Notes: generated by a model from the sequence alone, not told the origin. Shown: positions 22,396-30,266, counted from the stretch's first letter. The stretch is DNA of 32,142 nucleotides from Dehalococcoidia bacterium (GCA_030372995.1 JAUCPZ010000201.1:1-32142); one strand, 5' to 3'. Made by a program: numbers and translations.

Positions 22396-23494
22396 CAGAA
22401 CCGCAGACGTGCAGCCCGAGAGGCTGAAGACTCTTCTCAAGGACCTCGTTGACATCTACAGCCCTTCCGGCAAAGAGGAAGAGATCCTGGAGTTCACGGA
22501 GAATTACCTGAAGAAGTACAACCTGCCCGTCGAAAGGCAGGCCGTAGACGAGAACCGTTTCAACCTCGTGATCCTGCCTGAGAAGACAGAGAAGGTGGAG
22601 CTTTGCTTCGTGGGGCACCTGGACACGGTGACTGCGTACGACCTGGACGCGTATGGGTTCCAGGAAGACAATGGGAGCATTAGCGGTCTCGGTACTGTTG
22701 ATATGAAGGCCGGCTGTGCCGCCATGATTGAGGCTTTCACTGTGCTGGCCGAGTCGGGCCACTCGCTCCGCTCCGTCGGCCTGGCTCTGGTCGTCGGCGA
22801 AGAGCAGGAAAGCGACGGGGCCAAGACCCTTATGCGGGAACACAGCTTCCCGTGGGCGCTGGTGGGCGAGCCCACCAACCTGGTGCCTTGCCTGGGCCAC
22901 TACGGCTACCTCGAGGTGCTGCTGCGGACGAGAGGCAAGATAGCGCACTCTTCCATGCCGGAGCTGGGGCAGAACGCCATTGAAGCCATGTTGAAGCTGC
23001 TGCTCAGGCTCACCGAGTACGCCGACTCTGCACCGCAGGGGCTCGTCTACAACATCAGGCAACTCTCCGGGTATCCAGGTGGGTTCGTGGTGCCCGACAG
23101 TTGCGAGGCTTGGCTGGATCTTCACCTGCCACCGGATTCCAGAATGGAGGACCTGAAGGCTGACTTGGAGCAGTTGGTGGAGGAAGCCAGCGAGAACATC
23201 TCCGGCATGGACGCTTACATCAGGTTTGAGAATGCCCATTCAGGCTATCTGATCTCACCGAAGCGGCCGGTGGTGAAGAAGCTCAGAGAAGCCTACCAGA
23301 AGATGTCCTTGCCGTGGGAACCGCAGGTCTTCCGCAGCCATTCTGATGGCAACGTCCTCTGGGCAGGCGGGGCCGATCCGGTGATCCTCGGCCCGGGCAA
23401 CCTGGAGACCGCCCATACTCCCGAGGAGGTTCTCGATTTCTCACAGGTGGTCAAGGCGGCCAGGCTATACCTCACGTTCGCCCAGTCCCTGTAG
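22379..23494 (+). CDS. M20-family metallopeptidase/deacylase (ArgE/DapE/LysK type)
   Basis: 371 aa. Zinc-site residues are visible in order: His in VGHLDTV, Asp in GTVDMKAG, the Glu pair in VVGEEQESDG, a Glu in GEPTN, and the late His in LETAHTPEE. The dimerisation domain lies between (GHYGYLEVLL through about residue 270). The family removes acyl groups from N-acyl amino acids or cleaves dipeptides; the RSHSDGNV segment recalls LysK/ArgE-like [LysW]-lysine hydrolases, but no lysW or lysine pathway gene is seen. ATG 22379 is used; it overlaps the GNAT gene by 17 bases and its ribosome binding site is weak (GGAAGCAG), consistent with coupling. Confidence 0.88.
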   Translation: MAAKPDRTADVQPERLKTLLKDLVDIYSPSGKEEEILEFTENYLKKYNLPVERQAVDENRFNLVILPEKTEKVELCFVGHLDTVTAYDLDAYGFQEDNGSISGLGTVDMKAGCAAMIEAFTVLAESGHSLRSVGLALVVGEEQESDGAKTLMREHSFPWALVGEPTNLVPCLGHYGYLEVLLRTRGKIAHSSMPELGQNAIEAMLKLLLRLTEYADSAPQGLVYNIRQLSGYPGGFVVPDSCEAWLDLHLPPDSRMEDLKADLEQLVEEASENISGMDAYIRFENAHSGYLISPKRPVVKKLREAYQKMSLPWEPQVFRSHSDGNVLWAGGADPVILGPGNLETAHTPEEVLDFSQVVKAARLYLTFAQSL

Positions 23495-23527
23495 CCACCC
23501 GGTCTTCCTCCGGCTGCATCGCGCCTT

Positions 23528-23572
23528 TGTGACCGGAATCACTTCGGCGAGACAAGCTGTCCATGATATCAT
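23528..23572 (+). promoter_or_regulatory. Crp-type palindrome and activator-dependent promoter
   Basis: TGTGA-N6-TCACT at 23528-23543 matches the Crp consensus at 9 of 10 half-site positions. A -10 TATCAT is at 23567-23572, inside the perfect palindrome ATGATATCAT (23563-23572), and no -35 is present. The box centre would be about 43 bases upstream of the predicted start, the spacing of a class II activator site. Genes downstream are the CoA-binding and rubrerythrin group; a Crp-like protein is encoded at 26039. The leader would be about 170 bases. Confidence 0.5.
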
Positions 23573-23632
23573 TCTGGTATTGCGTCGCGGGGAACCCTGT
23601 ACTGGCACTTCAGCTTGGATGTGGCGCGCTCG

Positions 23633-23652
23633 GAGTGCGCCCGGAACAGATA
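23633..23652. repeat. Short GC-rich palindromic repeat (REP-like), copy 3
   Basis: GGCGCGCTCGGAGTGCGCCC is a variant of the palindrome at 10603-10622 (same ends, altered centre). It sits in the 256-base gap before the CoA-binding protein gene. Confidence 0.45.
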
Positions 23653-23750
23653 AGGACACGGCAGCAGAACACGACCCTTCCGTTCGAGTGGCGCGATGAT
23701 GACCCTGCACGAGCGACAGACAAAGGGTGGAGGACGGGGAAAGAGGGACG

Positions 23751-24164
23751 ATGAAAGACATGAGCCTGGAAGAAGAGATACTAAGAGAGACCCGCACGGT
23801 GGCAGTGGTGGGTGCGTCGCCTGACGCCGGGCGCCCCAGCCACCGCGTCTTCTCATACCTCAGAGAGCAAGGATACCGCGTGATACCGGTGAACCCTCTG
23901 TTCAGCCAGATAGATGGCGAGGCGAGCTATCCGGACTTGGCCGCCATCCCAGAGAGGGTGGACGTGGTCGATGTCTTCCGCCGCTCCGACGACGTCCTGC
24001 CGGTCGTGGAGCAGGCTATCGGCATTGGAGCCAAGGTGGTGTGGATGCAGGAGGGGGTAATCAATGAGTCAGCCGCCAGCCGGGCCCGGGAAGCCGGCCT
24101 TCAGGTGGTTATGGACAAGTGCATGCGCAAGGAGCATCTCAAGATGAAAGGGATTTCAGAATAG
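23751..24164 (+). CDS. CoA-binding domain protein (YccU-like)
   Basis: 137 aa, a single Rossmann-type CoA-binding domain as in YccU. Visible: RTVAVVGASPDAGRPSHRVF (nucleotide loop), GYRVIPVNP, VDVVDVFRRSDDVLPVVEQA, KVVWMQEGVINESAA and a C-terminal VVMDKCM. Conserved Cys in DKC is typical of the family. The cellular role of these proteins is not well established; they bind CoA or a related nucleotide. ATG 23751 is preceded by AGAGGGA; ATG 23760 is an alternative. It lies 11 bases before the rubrerythrin start codon, whose ribosome binding site overlaps its stop, so they are co-transcribed. Confidence 0.88.
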   Translation: MKDMSLEEEILRETRTVAVVGASPDAGRPSHRVFSYLREQGYRVIPVNPLFSQIDGEASYPDLAAIPERVDVVDVFRRSDDVLPVVEQAIGIGAKVVWMQEGVINESAASRAREAGLQVVMDKCMRKEHLKMKGISE

Positions 24165-24175
24165 GGAGGCAGATG

Positions 24176-24679
24176 ATGAGCAAGACCACGGACGACCTGC
24201 AGCAAGCCTTCGCCGGGGAAAGCCAGGCCAACCGCAAGTATCTCTTCTTCGCTGAGAAGGCCGAGGAGGAAGGACAGAAGCAAATCGCGCGCCTCTTCCG
24301 GGCGGCGGCCGAGGCCGAGACCGTGCATGCCCGCAATCACCTCAGAGTGTTGCAGGGCATCAAGTCCACGAAGGAGAACCTGTCAGCGGCTATCGGCGGT
24401 GAGCACCACGAGTTCACTCAGATGTATCCCGCGTTCATCAAGGACGCGGAGAGTGAGAACGCGACCAGCGCCAGGCGCAGCTTCGATATGGCCAATCAGG
24501 TGGAAAGGACGCACCACGGCCTGTTTGAGGCGGCTCTCAAGAGCCTGAGCGAAGGGAAGGCCATGCCCGAAAAGCCATTCTTCGTCTGCCAGGTTTGCGG
24601 CCATACGGTGGAGGGGTCAGCCCCGGACAAGTGCCCGGTGTGCGGGGCGCTGGCCAAGATGTTCAAGAGGATCGAATAG
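24176..24679 (+). CDS. rbr: Rubrerythrin
   Basis: 167 aa. The N-terminal ferritin-like four-helix domain carries the di-iron ligands (AGESQANRKYLFFAEKAEEE, EAETVHARNHL, VERTHHGLFEAAL), followed by a short C-terminal rubredoxin-like domain with CQVCGH and CPVCGA (residues ~138-160). It reduces hydrogen peroxide in anaerobes using electrons from rubredoxin or a flavoprotein. AGGGAGG at the stop codon of the preceding gene sits 6 bases before ATG 24176; ATG 24173 is too close to it. An FMN-reductase-type flavoprotein follows 16 bases later and may supply electrons (inference). Confidence 0.95.
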   Translation: MSKTTDDLQQAFAGESQANRKYLFFAEKAEEEGQKQIARLFRAAAEAETVHARNHLRVLQGIKSTKENLSAAIGGEHHEFTQMYPAFIKDAESENATSARRSFDMANQVERTHHGLFEAALKSLSEGKAMPEKPFFVCQVCGHTVEGSAPDKCPVCGALAKMFKRIE

Positions 24680-24695
24680 CGTTTGGCGGGCTGGG

Positions 24696-25271
24696 ATGAA
24701 GATTCTGGGGATCATGGGCAGTCCAAGAGCAGGGGGAAACACCGACCTGCTCCTCGATGCCGTCCTGGAAGGGGCCCGCAGGCAGGGGGCGGAGGTTGAG
24801 AAGATCATTGTGGACCGCCTCAATATCTCGCCCTGCCGCGAGTACTACGGTTGTCTCAAAGACGGTGAGTGCACTATCAGGGACGACATGGACGCCCTCT
24901 ACCCCAAGCTTGTGGAAGCCGACGTCGTAGTGGTTGCCTCTCCCATCTTCTTCTACGGCGTCACGGCGCAACTCAAGGCGCTCATCGACCGCTGCCAGGC
25001 GCTGTGGGCCAGGAAGCACTGGTTGAAGCGCAACTGGCCGGGAGCGGGGCGCAGGGGGGCCTTCATTGCGGTGGGCGCAACCAGGGGGGCGACGCTCTTC
25101 GACGGTTCGAAAGCCACTGTGAAGTACTTCTTCAAGACCATCGGCGTGGAATACGCGGCAGAACTCCTGATCAGGGGAGTAGACCAGAAGGGCGATATCA
25201 AGAAGCATCCATCGGCGCTCAAGGACGCGTTCGAAATGGGCCAAAGGCTGGGGCGGGCGGAGACTCCTTAG
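24696..25271 (+). CDS. NADPH-dependent FMN reductase / iron-sulfur-flavoprotein-like protein
   Basis: 191 aa, flavodoxin-like fold. FMN phosphate loop GSPRAGGNTDLLL at residues 8-20; substrate/flavin loop SPIFFYGVTAQLKALIDR around 88-105. Archaeal-type iron-sulfur flavoproteins have a compact PCxxCxxC...C motif after the second strand; here it reads PCREYYGC then GEC, so the middle Cys is replaced by Tyr and a [4Fe-4S] cluster is unlikely. ATG 24696 follows GGCGGGCTGGG. It is 16 bases after rubrerythrin, which suggests an electron donor to the peroxide-reducing system. Confidence 0.85.
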   Translation: MKILGIMGSPRAGGNTDLLLDAVLEGARRQGAEVEKIIVDRLNISPCREYYGCLKDGECTIRDDMDALYPKLVEADVVVVASPIFFYGVTAQLKALIDRCQALWARKHWLKRNWPGAGRRGAFIAVGATRGATLFDGSKATVKYFFKTIGVEYAAELLIRGVDQKGDIKKHPSALKDAFEMGQRLGRAETP

Positions 25272-25376
25272 GCACTTGCCCGTGTTGCCGGCGGCTCAAC
25301 AACGTCAGGGCCAAAGCGTAACATTTGCTACAAATAGCCCATTTATATCAGACTTTGAGAGGAGGTAATCTCGATC

Positions 25377-25907
25377 ATGACCCACCACATAGACAAGACG
25401 ACACAGGCCCTGGAAACAGCCCTTCAGATGGAGGCAGAGGGGAAGAAGTTCTACCTGGATTCTGCAGCCAAGGGCGGCACTCCGGTCCTGAAGAAATTCT
25501 TTCAGCGGCTGGCTGAAGACGAAGACCAGCATGCGCAAAAGGCACTGGAGATCTACGAGGCAATCAAAGCCAACAAGGGCTGGCCAGCGAAGGAGACTGT
25601 GTTCAAGCATGCAACGAGCCTGAAGAGCGTGCTCGACGAGGCGTTTGAGGACATGGACGCCGACCCAGTGAGGCCGGCCCAGACAGAAATAGACGCCTTC
25701 AAGACGGCCATGGCGCTGGAGGACAAGAGCTACGTCTTCTACAAGACCCGCTTTGAAGAGGCCGATTCCCCGCCCGAGAAGTCCTTCTACAAGGCACTGA
25801 CGGGAGAAGAGCGGGTTCACTACCTGGCGCTGCTCGATTCCTTTGAGTACCTCTCCAACCCGCAGGGTTGGTTCAGCAGGAAGGAGCGCTGGAGTCTGGA
25901 CGGTTAG
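25377..25907 (+). CDS. Ferritin-like (rubrerythrin-type) di-iron domain protein without rubredoxin domain
   Basis: 176 aa. Two helical hairpins each carry a Glu/ExxH pair: QMEAEGKKFYLDSA with EDEDQHAQKALE, and MALEDKSYVFYKTRFEEA with GEERVHYLALLDSF. This is the ferritin-like di-iron layout of rubrerythrin-domain (DUF2202/rubrerythrin-family) proteins, lacking the CxxC rubredoxin tail of classical rubrerythrin. AGGAGG lies 12 bases before ATG 25377. It is separated from the flavoprotein by a 105-base AT-richer gap (TTATAT at 25343-25348 is a possible -10 without a good -35). Likely roles are peroxide reduction or iron handling. Confidence 0.82.
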   Translation: MTHHIDKTTQALETALQMEAEGKKFYLDSAAKGGTPVLKKFFQRLAEDEDQHAQKALEIYEAIKANKGWPAKETVFKHATSLKSVLDEAFEDMDADPVRPAQTEIDAFKTAMALEDKSYVFYKTRFEEADSPPEKSFYKALTGEERVHYLALLDSFEYLSNPQGWFSRKERWSLDG

Positions 25908-25974
25908 TCATTGCTCATCATTCACCTCCTGATCACATTCTCGTCACAAGCTTGGCTGCAGTGGCGGCAATCCC

Positions 25975-26004
25975 TTGACACTGTTGCTGCTGCCTAAGTA
26001 ACAT
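25975..26004 (+). promoter_or_regulatory. Promoter of the Crp/Fnr-like regulator gene
   Basis: TTGACA at 25975-25980, an 18-base spacer and TAACAT at 25999-26004. The predicted start near 26011 gives a 28-base leader to ATG 26039. Single TCACA half-sites occur around it but no full TGTGA-N6-TCACA palindrome. Confidence 0.5.
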
Positions 26005-26038
26005 AGGCTCACATCCATCCCGAGACGAGCTCAAGAAT

Positions 26039-26722
26039 ATGGCCGTTGACGTCGATCTGTTGAAGGGGATTCCTTACTTCGCCGGACTCAGTGACGCCGA
26101 TCTACAGTCCGTTGCCTCCCGCATGTTCGAGCAATCCTTCGAGCGCGGGGACATGATCCTTATGGAGGAAGACCCCGCCGAGGCCATCTACTTCGTCGTG
26201 TCCGGCGCAGTGAAGGTTTTCAAGACATCCATCGAAGGCAAAGAGCAGATTCTGTGTCTGCTTCGGGCGGGCGAATCCTTCAACGATGTCCCGATCCTCG
26301 ACGGCGGACCTAACCTGGCCAGCGCTGTGGCCATCACACCCGTCGTTCTCTATGGAATGACGAAGACCGACCTCGAGGGACTCCTGCGGGAGAATCCCAA
26401 GGTAGCCATGAACGTAATAAGGGTGCTTTCGAAGAAGGTGCGTCACTTCGTCTCCATGGTGGAGGACCTCTCGTTCCGTGACGTCACCAGCCGGGTAGCC
26501 AAGCTGCTGCTGGAGTATGCCACCGACCACGGCACCCCTGAGGAGGGATCGCACCGGCCAAGGCTGACGCAGCAGGAGATGGCCGCGATGGTCGGCACAG
26601 CTCGCGAGGTGGTGGGCCGTTCGCTCAAGGCCTTGGAGGAAGAAGGAGCTATCCGGATGGAACGACATCGCATCGTGGTCACTAACAGGAAGACATTGCA
26701 GCAGATTGGTGGAGTAGCCTGA
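26039..26722 (+). CDS. Crp/Fnr-family transcriptional regulator
   Basis: 227 aa. Residues ~8-125 form a cyclic-nucleotide-binding-like beta-roll (FERGDMILMEEDPAEAIYFV, GESFNDVPILDGG); the Arg-Ser pair that binds cAMP phosphate in E. coli Crp is absent, so the ligand is probably different. There are no N-terminal cysteines for an FNR-type cluster and only one Cys overall. Residues ~174-215 are a Crp winged HTH; the recognition helix TAREVVGRSLKALEEEG keeps Arg189, Glu190 and Arg194, the positions that read TGTGA in E. coli Crp. ATG 26039 lacks a strong ribosome binding site. It sits between the redox-stress genes and a small ferredoxin; a matching palindrome is at 23528-23543. Confidence 0.93.
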   Translation: MAVDVDLLKGIPYFAGLSDADLQSVASRMFEQSFERGDMILMEEDPAEAIYFVVSGAVKVFKTSIEGKEQILCLLRAGESFNDVPILDGGPNLASAVAITPVVLYGMTKTDLEGLLRENPKVAMNVIRVLSKKVRHFVSMVEDLSFRDVTSRVAKLLLEYATDHGTPEEGSHRPRLTQQEMAAMVGTAREVVGRSLKALEEEGAIRMERHRIVVTNRKTLQQIGGVA

Positions 26723-26747
26723 CACCGGGCTGTGGAAATGGAGACAA

Positions 26748-26807
26748 AGGTCACATACTCATGACGGGCGGGAGTGAAAAAATAGAGGTCGTCGCAGAGG
26801 TCACATA
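26748..26807. repeat. Direct repeat AGGTCACATA in the ferredoxin leader
   Basis: The 10-mer AGGTCACATA occurs at 26748-26757 and again at 26798-26807, exactly 50 bases apart. Both contain the Crp half-site TCACA. The second copy overlaps the start codon region of the ferredoxin gene. Confidence 0.5.
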
Positions 26808-27043
26808 TGTTTGATATGCCTATCATTGACACGGAGTTGTGCAACGGATGCGGTCTGTGTATCAGCGTATGTGAGTGTGGAGCTCTGGTAATCAGTGGTA
26901 GCGTAGTGGAGATTCACGAGACTGACGAGTGCGGCTACTGCACTGAGTGCGAGGCAGTGTGTCCCACCGGGGCCATACAGTGCCCCTACGAGATCATAGT
27001 CGAAGACACCTTTGAGCAGAGCCTGGAACAAGGCTTCGAATAG
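26807..27043 (+). CDS. 2[4Fe-4S] ferredoxin
   Basis: 78 aa. Two cluster-binding motifs are visible: CNGCGLCISVCECGAL near residues 12-27 (the Pro usually following the fourth Cys is replaced by Glu), and CGYCTECEAVCPTGAI near 42-57. The acidic C-terminal tail (IIVEDTFEQSLEQ) is unusual but not rare. ATG 26807 has AGAGG 8 bases upstream; ATG 26816 is an alternative. It follows the Crp/Fnr-like gene by 84 bases on the same strand and is convergent with hemW. It is a low-potential electron carrier; its partner is unknown. Confidence 0.9.
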   Translation: MFDMPIIDTELCNGCGLCISVCECGALVISGSVVEIHETDECGYCTECEAVCPTGAIQCPYEIIVEDTFEQSLEQGFE

Positions 27044-27164
27044 GCTTCAGTAGTGCTGTCACCGGCCGTATCGGGCACAGACATGCCCAGGATTCCCCTC
27101 GTTTGATACGCTTTGACATCCTTGTTCCCCCACACCACCCGTACCGAGCCCCCGGACCATCTCA

Positions 27165-28262
27165 TCACAGAACTTGAGCCAGCACATGGTTGGAGGTGAG
27201 TACTCGCGAACGCGGCAGCCGATAACTCGACCCCTCCCGGGCCAGAAGCCCCGCGGCAGCGAGAGCGTCAAGTTGCGAGATTAGCCTCTTCCCTCCATCA
27301 CCGAAGCGCTCCTCCATCGCCTCGCCAGACACTCCTTCCACCAGAAGCCGCAGACGGAGCATAGCCTCCTCACCCATCTTCCTCTCGGGGCTCAGTTCTT
27401 CCATCCCCTCTCTTACGCCTGACGGAGCGTCAAGGTACGCTATTAGGTCAGAGCGGTTCTTCCACCGTGGGCCACCGAGGTGCGACGCCGCTGCCGGGCC
27501 AAGACCAACGTACTCGCCGCCGCGCCAGTAATTCAGGTTGTGAAGGCATTCCCGTCCGGGCCGGCAGAAGTTCGAAACCTCGTAATGGATGAACCCCCAC
27601 CCCTCGAGGATATCCCGCCCCTCCTCAAACAGGTCTGCCTGCAGATCATCGGAAGGCAAATCGGGCGGAGGACTCACCGAGAGCGGGTTACCTTCTTCAA
27701 GAGACATACAGTAGAGTGAGAGATGGTTCACGCCCAGGCCGACCAGTCCGTTCAGAGTGCAACGAACGGACTCTGCCGTTTGCCCCGGCAAGCCCACAAT
27801 CACGTCGGCTGATACGCCACTGAAGCCCAACTGCACCGCCCGGTGCACGGCGTCCGCCGCCTGCCTTGCGCTGTGCACCCGGCCCACGCTGCGCAGTTCA
27901 TGATCCGAAAGCGACTGGGCCCCGATCGACACCCGGCTGAATCCGAGATCCATGGCAACGCGGAGAGACTCCTCGGACGCCGATTCAGGATTGACTTCGA
28001 TCGTGGCTTCGGTCAGGCTCGAGAGATCGAAAACGTCCCTGAGACCACGGACCAGTCTTTGCAGCCCCGCCACCCCCAGGAGGCTGGGCGTCCCCCCACC
28101 TATGTACAGCGTCTCGAATGACATGCCGGCCCAGACCCGAGCTTCGGCATGTACTGCGTCAACATATGGAGACAAGAGATCCAGCCGTCCGCACACGGAA
28201 TAGAAGTCGCAGTAGGCACACTTGGAGACGCAGAACGGCACGTGAACGTAGAGCCCGGCCAT
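27165..28262 (-). CDS. hemW: Radical SAM protein HemW (heme chaperone, formerly HemN-like)
   Basis: 365 aa. The N-terminus MAGLYVHVPFCVSKCAYCDF has the radical-SAM CxxxCxxC motif followed by Asp-Phe rather than the extra Cys of true oxygen-independent coproporphyrinogen oxidase HemN, which marks HemW. Further family blocks: LYIGGGTPSLL, EATIEVNPES, RVSIGAQSL, VIVGLPGQT, HYEVSNFCRPG and GLGPAAASHLGG. ATG 28262 follows GGAGG by 6 bases and comes 1 base after the lepA stop, so they form an operon, as in many bacteria. Two stop codons end the gene in tandem. Confidence 0.93.
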   Translation of the reverse strand: MAGLYVHVPFCVSKCAYCDFYSVCGRLDLLSPYVDAVHAEARVWAGMSFETLYIGGGTPSLLGVAGLQRLVRGLRDVFDLSSLTEATIEVNPESASEESLRVAMDLGFSRVSIGAQSLSDHELRSVGRVHSARQAADAVHRAVQLGFSGVSADVIVGLPGQTAESVRCTLNGLVGLGVNHLSLYCMSLEEGNPLSVSPPPDLPSDDLQADLFEEGRDILEGWGFIHYEVSNFCRPGRECLHNLNYWRGGEYVGLGPAAASHLGGPRWKNRSDLIAYLDAPSGVREGMEELSPERKMGEEAMLRLRLLVEGVSGEAMEERFGDGGKRLISQLDALAAAGLLAREGSSYRLPRSRVLTSNHVLAQVL

Positions 28263-28263
28263 C

Positions 28264-30054
28264 CTAGTCCTCCAGCCTGAGCAAGGACAGGAAGGCTTCT
28301 TGGGGCACCTCCACCGCACCGACCATCTTCATCCGCTTCTTCCCCTCCCTCTGCTTCTCCAGGAGTTTTCTCTTCCGCGTCACATCGCCGCCGTAGCACT
28401 TGGCCAGCACGTCCTTCCGCATCGGGGCGATATCCTCGCGGGCAATGACGTTGCCACCAATCGCGGCCTGCAGTGGAACCTTGAACTGCTGCCGCGGTAT
28501 CAGCTTCCTCAGTTTCTGCACCAATGCCCGTCCCCTTGGCACGGCGCTCTCGCGGGTGGCAATGTACGAGAAGGCATCCACCAGTTCACCGTTGACTAGA
28601 ATGTCCACCTTGACCAGGTCGCCTTCCCGGTAGCCAATGAATTCGTAGTCCATGCTCGCATACCCCCGGCTGACACTCTTCAGCCGGTCGTAGTAGTTGG
28701 CAATGACCTCGACCAGCGGGAAGTCGTAGACCAGCACCACCCTTCTGGTATCCGGATGTTCCATGCTCACCAGCGTTCCTCGCCGGTTATTGGACAGCTC
28801 CATCACCGGGCCAACGTGCTCCGCCGGCATGACGATATGCGCCCGGATCATAGGTTCCTCGATGTGGTCAATCTCTTGCGGTTTCGGGAACTTGGAGGGG
28901 TTGTCGATCAGGAGCGTTTCACCCCTGGTGGTCACCACCTTGTAGGCCACTGACGGCATAGTGGCGATCAGGTCCTGCTCGTACTCCCGCCGCAGCCGCT
29001 CGATGGTGATCTCCATGTGAAGCATGCCGAGGAAGCCCACCCGGAAACCATGCCCCAACGCGGCCGAACTCTCCTTCTCGTAGACAATGGCCGAGTCATT
29101 GAGCTGGAACTTCTCCAGAGCCACCTGAAGCTTCTCATAGTCGCTGGTGTTGATAGGGTAAAGACCACAGAAGACCATAGGCTGCAGCTTGCGGAACCCG
29201 GGGACGGCCGGAGTCTCCGGGTGCTGCGGCGAGATGATGGTATCACCGACGCTGATGTCAGCCACGTCCCGGATCATGGCTCCGACGTAGCCGACGTCGC
29301 CAGCCACCAGTCTCTCCACAGGTGTCTCCTGCGGAGTAAAGCAGCCTACCTCATTGACTTCGTAGGTCTTCCCCGTGGACTTCACTGTGATCCTATCTCC
29401 CGGTGCCAGGCTGCCGGAAAAGAGCCGGACGTGGGCTATCACGCCGCGGTAGGCGTCGTAGTGCGAGTCAAAGATGAGGCAGCTCAGGGGCGCATCCAAA
29501 TCGTCTTTGGGCGGCGGAATCCGCGCGACGATGGCCTCCAGCAGTTCCAGCACACCTGTGCCCTCTTTGGCAGAGACTAGGAGAGCATCCATCGCCGACA
29601 GCCCCAGCAATTCCTCGAACTGCAGGCGGCACTCGTCAATCATGGCATTGGGCAGATCGATCTTGTTGATAACCGGGATGATCTCCAGTCCGGCATCAAC
29701 AGCAAAGTATGCATTGCCAATGGTCTGGGCTTCGACGCCCTGGGAAGCATCGACCAGCAGCACTGCGCCTTCGCAGGCTTTCAGACTGCGGGAGACTTCA
29801 TAGTTGAAGTCGATGTGCCCTGGCGTATCGATCAGGTTCAGAACGTAATCCTGGCCGCTCTTCGACCTGTAGGGTATCCTGACGGGCTTGGCCTTGATAG
29901 TGATGCCACGCTCGCGTTCCAGTTCCATGCTGTCCAGCACCTGCTCCATCCCTGAGGTGTGGATGACGCCGGTAAGCTCCAGTATGCGGTCGGCGAGGCT
30001 GGACTTGCCGTGGTCGATATGGGCTATGATGCAGAAGTTCCTGACCCTTCTCAT
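28264..30054 (-). CDS. lepA: Elongation factor 4 (LepA), ribosomal back-translocase GTPase
   Basis: 596 aa, normal length. The GTPase motifs are visible: IIAHIDHGKSSLADRIL (G1), ERGITIKAKPV (G2), IDTPGHIDF (G3), NKIDLPNA (G4) and SAKEGTG (G5). Typical LepA C-terminal end: MRKDVLAKCYGGDVTRKRKL with KKRMK. It acts on ribosomes in the cytoplasm. ATG 30054 is the family start; the longer frame to 30234 runs through intergenic repeats and is rejected. No strong ribosome binding site is seen. hemW follows at 1 base. Confidence 0.97.
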   Translation of the reverse strand: MRRVRNFCIIAHIDHGKSSLADRILELTGVIHTSGMEQVLDSMELERERGITIKAKPVRIPYRSKSGQDYVLNLIDTPGHIDFNYEVSRSLKACEGAVLLVDASQGVEAQTIGNAYFAVDAGLEIIPVINKIDLPNAMIDECRLQFEELLGLSAMDALLVSAKEGTGVLELLEAIVARIPPPKDDLDAPLSCLIFDSHYDAYRGVIAHVRLFSGSLAPGDRITVKSTGKTYEVNEVGCFTPQETPVERLVAGDVGYVGAMIRDVADISVGDTIISPQHPETPAVPGFRKLQPMVFCGLYPINTSDYEKLQVALEKFQLNDSAIVYEKESSAALGHGFRVGFLGMLHMEITIERLRREYEQDLIATMPSVAYKVVTTRGETLLIDNPSKFPKPQEIDHIEEPMIRAHIVMPAEHVGPVMELSNNRRGTLVSMEHPDTRRVVLVYDFPLVEVIANYYDRLKSVSRGYASMDYEFIGYREGDLVKVDILVNGELVDAFSYIATRESAVPRGRALVQKLRKLIPRQQFKVPLQAAIGGNVIAREDIAPMRKDVLAKCYGGDVTRKRKLLEKQREGKKRMKMVGAVEVPQEAFLSLLRLED

Positions 30055-30111
30055 TGTTATGTCAACAACTGTAATGGGGACTGTGCCCACTCCCAACTCA
30101 TCCCTTGAGCC

Positions 30112-30266
30112 AATCCCCCTCGATCCCCCTTTGGCAAAAGGGGAAGAGAAAGAGTGAATCGGGGGACACCCCCAAACCCCCGGCAGCCTTCCGCTGCACC
30201 GTGAAGTATGCGCGCACTGCGATGCGCCCAGCACTGTGGGATAGGTTGAACGAATGCGTAACCCAC
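30112..30266. repeat. Nested intergenic repeats upstream of lepA, including REP-like copy 4
   Basis: The 311-base gap 30055-30365 is packed with inverted repeats: CCCCTTT/AAAAGGGG at 30126-30143 (flanked by two AATCCCCCT-like units), GGGGG-ACA-CCCCC at 30161-30173, GCAG/CTGC at 30183-30197, the GC-rich palindrome copy TGCGCGCACTGCGATGCGCC at 30209-30228 (reverse of 10603-10622), and GTGGG...CCCAC at 30236-30266, related to 4121-4146. No promoter for lepA stands out. Confidence 0.5.
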
